Shown here: piece after piece, positions 5,839 through 8,905 of the stretch
How the letters are laid out: each line of letters opens with the position of its first letter
Position numbering within the stretch: the first letter of the stretch is position 1
Assembly (NCBI GenBank): GCA_020849155.1
Contig: JADLGU010000232.1
Coordinates: 1-8,905 of the forward strand
Source: Rhodocyclaceae bacterium
GTDB taxonomy: Bacteria; Pseudomonadota; Gammaproteobacteria; Burkholderiales; Rhodocyclaceae
Direction: 5' to 3'
DNA length: 8,905 nt
Notes under the pieces: generated by a model
Told to the model about the DNA's origin: nothing
Databases searched by the model: none
Seen by the model: only the letters and a program-made list of their open reading frames with translations
Program-made: the position numbers and the translations under genes

Positions 5839-8066
5839 AACGCCGCGGCGGCAAGCGGGCCCAGGACGAATTCGTCGACATCGTCGAGGATGCCGACGAC
5901 TCGGCCCCGCCGCCGAGCGGCTCGCCGACCTGGCGGGTGCTGATCGTCGACGACGAGCGCGAGGTGCATTCGGCCACCCTCTTCGCCCTGCGCGACCTGA
6001 TCGTCGCCGGGCGGCCGCTCGAGTTCCTGCATGCCTACTCCTCGGCCGAGGCGCGCGAGGTCGTCGGCCGGACCGCCGACATCGCGGTGGTGCTGCTCGA
6101 TGTGGTGATGGAAAGCGGCGACGCCGGCCTGCAGCTGGTGCGCGCGATCCGCGGCGAGCTGGGCCGCGCCGACACCCGCATCATCCTGCGCACCGGCCAG
6201 CCCGGCTATGCCCCCGAACTCGAAGTCATCCGCGACTACGACATCAACGACTACAAGACCAAGTCGGAGCTGACCCGCACCCGGCTGGTCACCTCGCTGA
6301 CCACGGCGATCCGCTCCTACGAGCAGATTTGTAGCGTGCTGGAGAGCGAGCGCGGCCTGGACCGCATCGTCCGCGCCGCGCCGGCGCTGCTCTCGCACCG
6401 CGACATCGGATCGTTCGCCGGCAGCGCCCTGCGCCAGCTGGCCGCGGTGCTCGGCGACTCACAGGCATCGGGGGTGTTCTGCGTCAGCCGGCCGCCGGAA
6501 GAGGCCGAGACCGGCGGCTATGTCGCGGCGGCCATCGGCCGCTATGAAAATCAGCTGGGACGGGACGTGTCCGCGCTCGCCGATCCGGAACTGATCGAGG
6601 TGCTGGAGCTCTGCCGCAGGTCCGCCGACAGCCTGCACGAGAACCACGGCATTGCCATGTGCCTGGGCGCCGGTCAGGGCAAGGCGCTGCTGTATGTCCG
6701 CAGCGACAAGCCGCTCGGCGAATTCAGCCGGCGCCTGGCCGAGGTGCTCTCCGTCAGCATCGCCGCCGGGCTGGAAAACGTGGCCTTGTTCCGCAAGCTG
6801 AATACCTTCGCCTACGTCGACCAGCTCTGCCAACTGCCCAACCGGGCGCGCTTCGTTTCGCTGATCGACGAGCGAATCCGGCAAGGGGCGAGGGACTGGA
6901 CGGTGGCGGTGGTCGACATCGATCACTTCTCGGACATCAACGCCGCGCTCGGCCACCAGACTGGCGACCAATTGCTGCAGGCCGTGGCGCGGCGCCTGCG
7001 CGGCGGTTTCGCCTCCGAGGTGGCGCTGGCCCGGGTGTCGGGTGACACCTTCGGCCTGCTGGGGCCCGATGCGGCGCTGGAGCCGGAACACGTCCTGGCG
7101 ATGTTCGCCCAGCCGATCGTGGTCGACGGCCAGTCGCTGATGATCCACCCCTTCATCGGCCTCGAGAAACTGGCCGAGGCCGAGGACTCGGGGGCGGACA
7201 TCTTCAAGAACGCCAACATCGCCCTGTCGCGGGCCAAGAACGAGCACCGCGAGCATTGGCAGTATTTCACCCGCGACATGCAGGTTGCCAGCCGGCAGCG
7301 GCTGAACCTGCTGCACGACCTGCGCCACGCCGCCGAAGCCAAACGGGGACTGTCGCTGCACTATCAGCCGCAGATCGAGATCGTCTCGGGCCGGGTGATC
7401 GGCGCCGAGGCGCTCTTGCGATGGACCAACGACAGGGGGGAGAACATCCCGCCGCAGCGCTTCATTCCGGTGGCCGAGTATTCGCGCCTGATCATCGACC
7501 TCGGCGAATGGGTGTTGTGCTCGGCCTGCGAGCAGCTGCGCGAATGGGACCGCGCCGGCTTTGGCGGCCTGCGCATGTCGGTCAACGTCTCGCCGGCGCA
7601 ATTCCGCGATCCGAATTTCGTCGGCATGGCGCGCCGCTGCATCCTGGGCTTTGGCCTGGAGCCGGGGCGCATCGAGCTGGAGGTCACCGAGAGCATGGCC
7701 CTCGCCGAATTCGAGATGGTGGTCGAGACGCTCCACAAGATGAAGCGCTTCGGGGTCAGCATCGCGGTGGATGACTTCGGCAGCGGCTATTCCTCGCTGG
7801 GCCATCTGCACCGGCTGCCGCTCAACCGCCTGAAGATCGACCGCAGCTTCGTCTCCGATCTGAAGTCCGGCAGCTCGGGCGCCACCATCGCCGGGATGAT
7901 CGTCAACCTGGGGCGCATGCTCGGTCTGGCGGTGATCGCCGAGGGCGTCGAAACCGTTCAGCAGTTCGACGCCCTGCGCGAGATGGGCTGCCAGGAGGTG
8001 CAGGGCTTCTATTTCTCGCCGCCGGTCCCCGCCGGCGAGTTCGCCGCGCTGCTGCGGAAGCGCTAG
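5835..8066 (+). CDS. Response regulator with REC, DUF3369-like, degenerate GGDEF and intact EAL domains (c-di-GMP phosphodiesterase)
   Basis: This 743-residue regulator begins with an acidic, probably flexible leader (1-32). The receiver (34-160) has all expected residues: D39/D40, phosphoacceptor D89, T120 and K141. Residues 170-320 resemble the DUF3369 sensor-like region that often follows such receivers. The GGDEF domain (326-480) keeps GTP-contact features (DIDHFSDIN, GDQLL), but the active-site motif reads SGDTF at 402-406, so cyclase activity is unlikely; it may bind GTP as an allosteric site. The EAL domain (493-740) is complete: EALLRW (E525), N584, E616, D646/D647 in DDFGSGYSSL, K667, E703 and Q723. 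This predicts hydrolysis of c-di-GMP to pGpG in the cytoplasm. The start overlaps the kinase stop as ATGA and is preceded by GAGGAG at 5821-5826, so the two are probably translationally coupled and form a cognate pair. The stop lies in a CTAG shared with the opposing gene. Confidence 0.94.
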   Translation: MKRRGGKRAQDEFVDIVEDADDSAPPPSGSPTWRVLIVDDEREVHSATLFALRDLIVAGRPLEFLHAYSSAEAREVVGRTADIAVVLLDVVMESGDAGLQLVRAIRGELGRADTRIILRTGQPGYAPELEVIRDYDINDYKTKSELTRTRLVTSLTTAIRSYEQICSVLESERGLDRIVRAAPALLSHRDIGSFAGSALRQLAAVLGDSQASGVFCVSRPPEEAETGGYVAAAIGRYENQLGRDVSALADPELIEVLELCRRSADSLHENHGIAMCLGAGQGKALLYVRSDKPLGEFSRRLAEVLSVSIAAGLENVALFRKLNTFAYVDQLCQLPNRARFVSLIDERIRQGARDWTVAVVDIDHFSDINAALGHQTGDQLLQAVARRLRGGFASEVALARVSGDTFGLLGPDAALEPEHVLAMFAQPIVVDGQSLMIHPFIGLEKLAEAEDSGADIFKNANIALSRAKNEHREHWQYFTRDMQVASRQRLNLLHDLRHAAEAKRGLSLHYQPQIEIVSGRVIGAEALLRWTNDRGENIPPQRFIPVAEYSRLIIDLGEWVLCSACEQLREWDRAGFGGLRMSVNVSPAQFRDPNFVGMARRCILGFGLEPGRIELEVTESMALAEFEMVVETLHKMKRFGVSIAVDDFGSGYSSLGHLHRLPLNRLKIDRSFVSDLKSGSSGATIAGMIVNLGRMLGLAVIAEGVETVQQFDALREMGCQEVQGFYFSPPVPAGEFAALLRKR

Positions 8067-8905
8067 GCCGCCTGCAGCGCCTGATCGAGGTCGGCGAGGA
8101 TGTCGTCGATGTGCTCGATGCCGATCGACAGCCGCACCATGTCCTCCGAGACGCCGGCCCTGGCCAGTTCGTCGGGAGAGAGCTGACGGTGGGTGGTCGA
8201 TGCCGGATGACAGGCCAGCGACTTGCAATCGCCGATGTTGACCAGCCGGACGACGAGCTGGAGCGCGTCCTGGAAGCGGGCGCCGCTGTCCCGGCCGCTC
8301 CCCGTTCCTGCGCCCTTGACGCCGAAGGTGAGGATGCCCGAGGCGCGCCCGCCCATGTACTTCTTCACCAGGCCGTGGTCCTTGTGCTCCGCCAGGCCGG
8401 CGTAGTTCACCCAGGAGACCTTGGCGTGGCCCTTGAGGAACTGCGCCACCTTCAGGGTGTTCTCGCAGATGCGGTCCATGCGCAGGGTCACGGTCTCGAT
8501 GCCCTGCAGCACCAGGAAGGCATTGAAGGGGCTGATGGCCGCGCCCATGTTGCGCAGCGGCACCACGCGGGCCCGGCCGATGAAGGCCGCCGGGCCGAGC
8601 GCCTCGGTGTACACCACGCCGTGGTAGGAGACATCGGGTTCGTTCAGGCGCTTGAACTTGGCTTTGTGCTCGGCCCAGGGGAACTTGCCCGAGTCGACGA
8701 TGATGCCGCCGATGGAGTTGCCGTGGCCGCCCAGATACTTGGTCAGCGAATGGACCACGATGTCGGCGCCATGCTCGATGGGGCGGCACAGGCAGGGCGT
8801 CGGCACGGTGTTGTCGACGATCAGCGGGATGCCGTGGCGGTGAGCGATCTCGGCCAGCTTCTCGAAGTCGGTGATGTTGCCGAGCGGGTTGCCGATCGAC
8901 TCGCA
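8063..8905 (-). CDS. metY: O-acetylhomoserine sulfhydrylase-type PLP enzyme, C-terminal part
   Basis: The visible 280 residues are the C-terminal two thirds of a Cys/Met metabolism PLP-dependent enzyme; the start lies beyond the right edge, with about 150 residues missing relative to the usual 425-430. The PLP lysine lies in VHSLTKYLGGHG (bases 8738-8740), preceded by the PLP-contact aspartate in IVDNTVPTP and by the CRPIEHGAD motif. The C-terminus carries ACHPASTTH and a VRLSIGIEHIDDILADLDQAL ending, both typical of the family. O-acetylhomoserine sulfhydrylases make homocysteine from O-acetylhomoserine and sulfide in direct-sulfhydrylation methionine synthesis. The long insert between the lysine and the C-terminal domain (around KFKRLNEPDVSYHGVVYTEALG) favours this subgroup over cystathionine gamma-synthase or gamma-lyase. 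A position usually occupied by Tyr in TPYLCRP is Cys here (TPCLCRP). The gene converges on the EAL regulator and has no evident functional link to it. Confidence 0.9.
   Translation of the reverse strand, partial: CESIGNPLGNITDFEKLAEIAHRHGIPLIVDNTVPTPCLCRPIEHGADIVVHSLTKYLGGHGNSIGGIIVDSGKFPWAEHKAKFKRLNEPDVSYHGVVYTEALGPAAFIGRARVVPLRNMGAAISPFNAFLVLQGIETVTLRMDRICENTLKVAQFLKGHAKVSWVNYAGLAEHKDHGLVKKYMGGRASGILTFGVKGAGTGSGRDSGARFQDALQLVVRLVNIGDCKSLACHPASTTHRQLSPDELARAGVSEDMVRLSIGIEHIDDILADLDQALQAA

Noticed and set aside
5835..8066. Diguanylate cyclase activity for the regulator
   Set aside because: The GGDEF loop reads SGDTF and lacks the catalytic glutamate, so synthesis of c-di-GMP is not expected despite the domain's presence.
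6459..8789. 776-residue open frame on the minus strand across the EAL regulator and the sulfhydrylase
   Set aside because: It spans two well-supported genes, is rich in His, Gln, Arg and Gly, and shows no family motifs; typical of the third-frame effect in high-GC DNA.

Overview
The window is GC-rich (about two thirds G+C over most of its length), densely coded DNA from a proteobacterium. Three things suggest a betaproteobacterium, possibly a Rhodocyclales/Azoarcus-like lineage: a bacterial acyl-CoA-binding protein, a polyhydroxyalkanoic-acid-system protein, and a very large PAS sensor kinase paired with a REC-DUF3369-GGDEF-EAL regulator. That placement is an inference from gene families, not a measured phylogeny.

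Region 1 (1-1108) is a small storage-lipid neighbourhood. It holds the 5' part of a wax ester synthase/diacylglycerol acyltransferase on the minus strand, running off the left edge. A divergently transcribed 85-residue acyl-CoA-binding protein follows, then a convergent 98-residue PHA-system protein on the minus strand. A 92-base divergent intergenic region carries a perfect TATAAT. A strong hairpin sits where the two small convergent genes meet.

Region 2 (1243-8066) is a two-gene signalling operon on the plus strand. The first gene encodes a sensor histidine kinase of about 1531 residues: a membrane domain of about seven helices, eight tandem PAS domains, a coiled coil, and a phosphoacceptor-plus-ATPase core with no receiver of its own. 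Its stop overlaps (ATGA) the start of a 743-residue response regulator with an intact receiver, a DUF3369-like middle, a degenerate GGDEF (SGDTF) and a catalytically complete EAL domain. The simplest reading is a phosphorelay from a membrane/PAS sensor to a cyclic-di-GMP phosphodiesterase.

Region 3 (8063-8905) is the 3' two thirds of an O-acetylhomoserine sulfhydrylase-type PLP enzyme on the minus strand. It converges on the regulator gene so closely that one CTAG provides the stop codon of both.

No tRNA, rRNA, CRISPR array, insertion sequence or phage gene was seen. The most unusual structure is the PAS array. Six of its eight units form a homogeneous block with a period of 125 codons. Similarity within the block follows an A-B-A-B-C-C order, which suggests stepwise tandem duplication.
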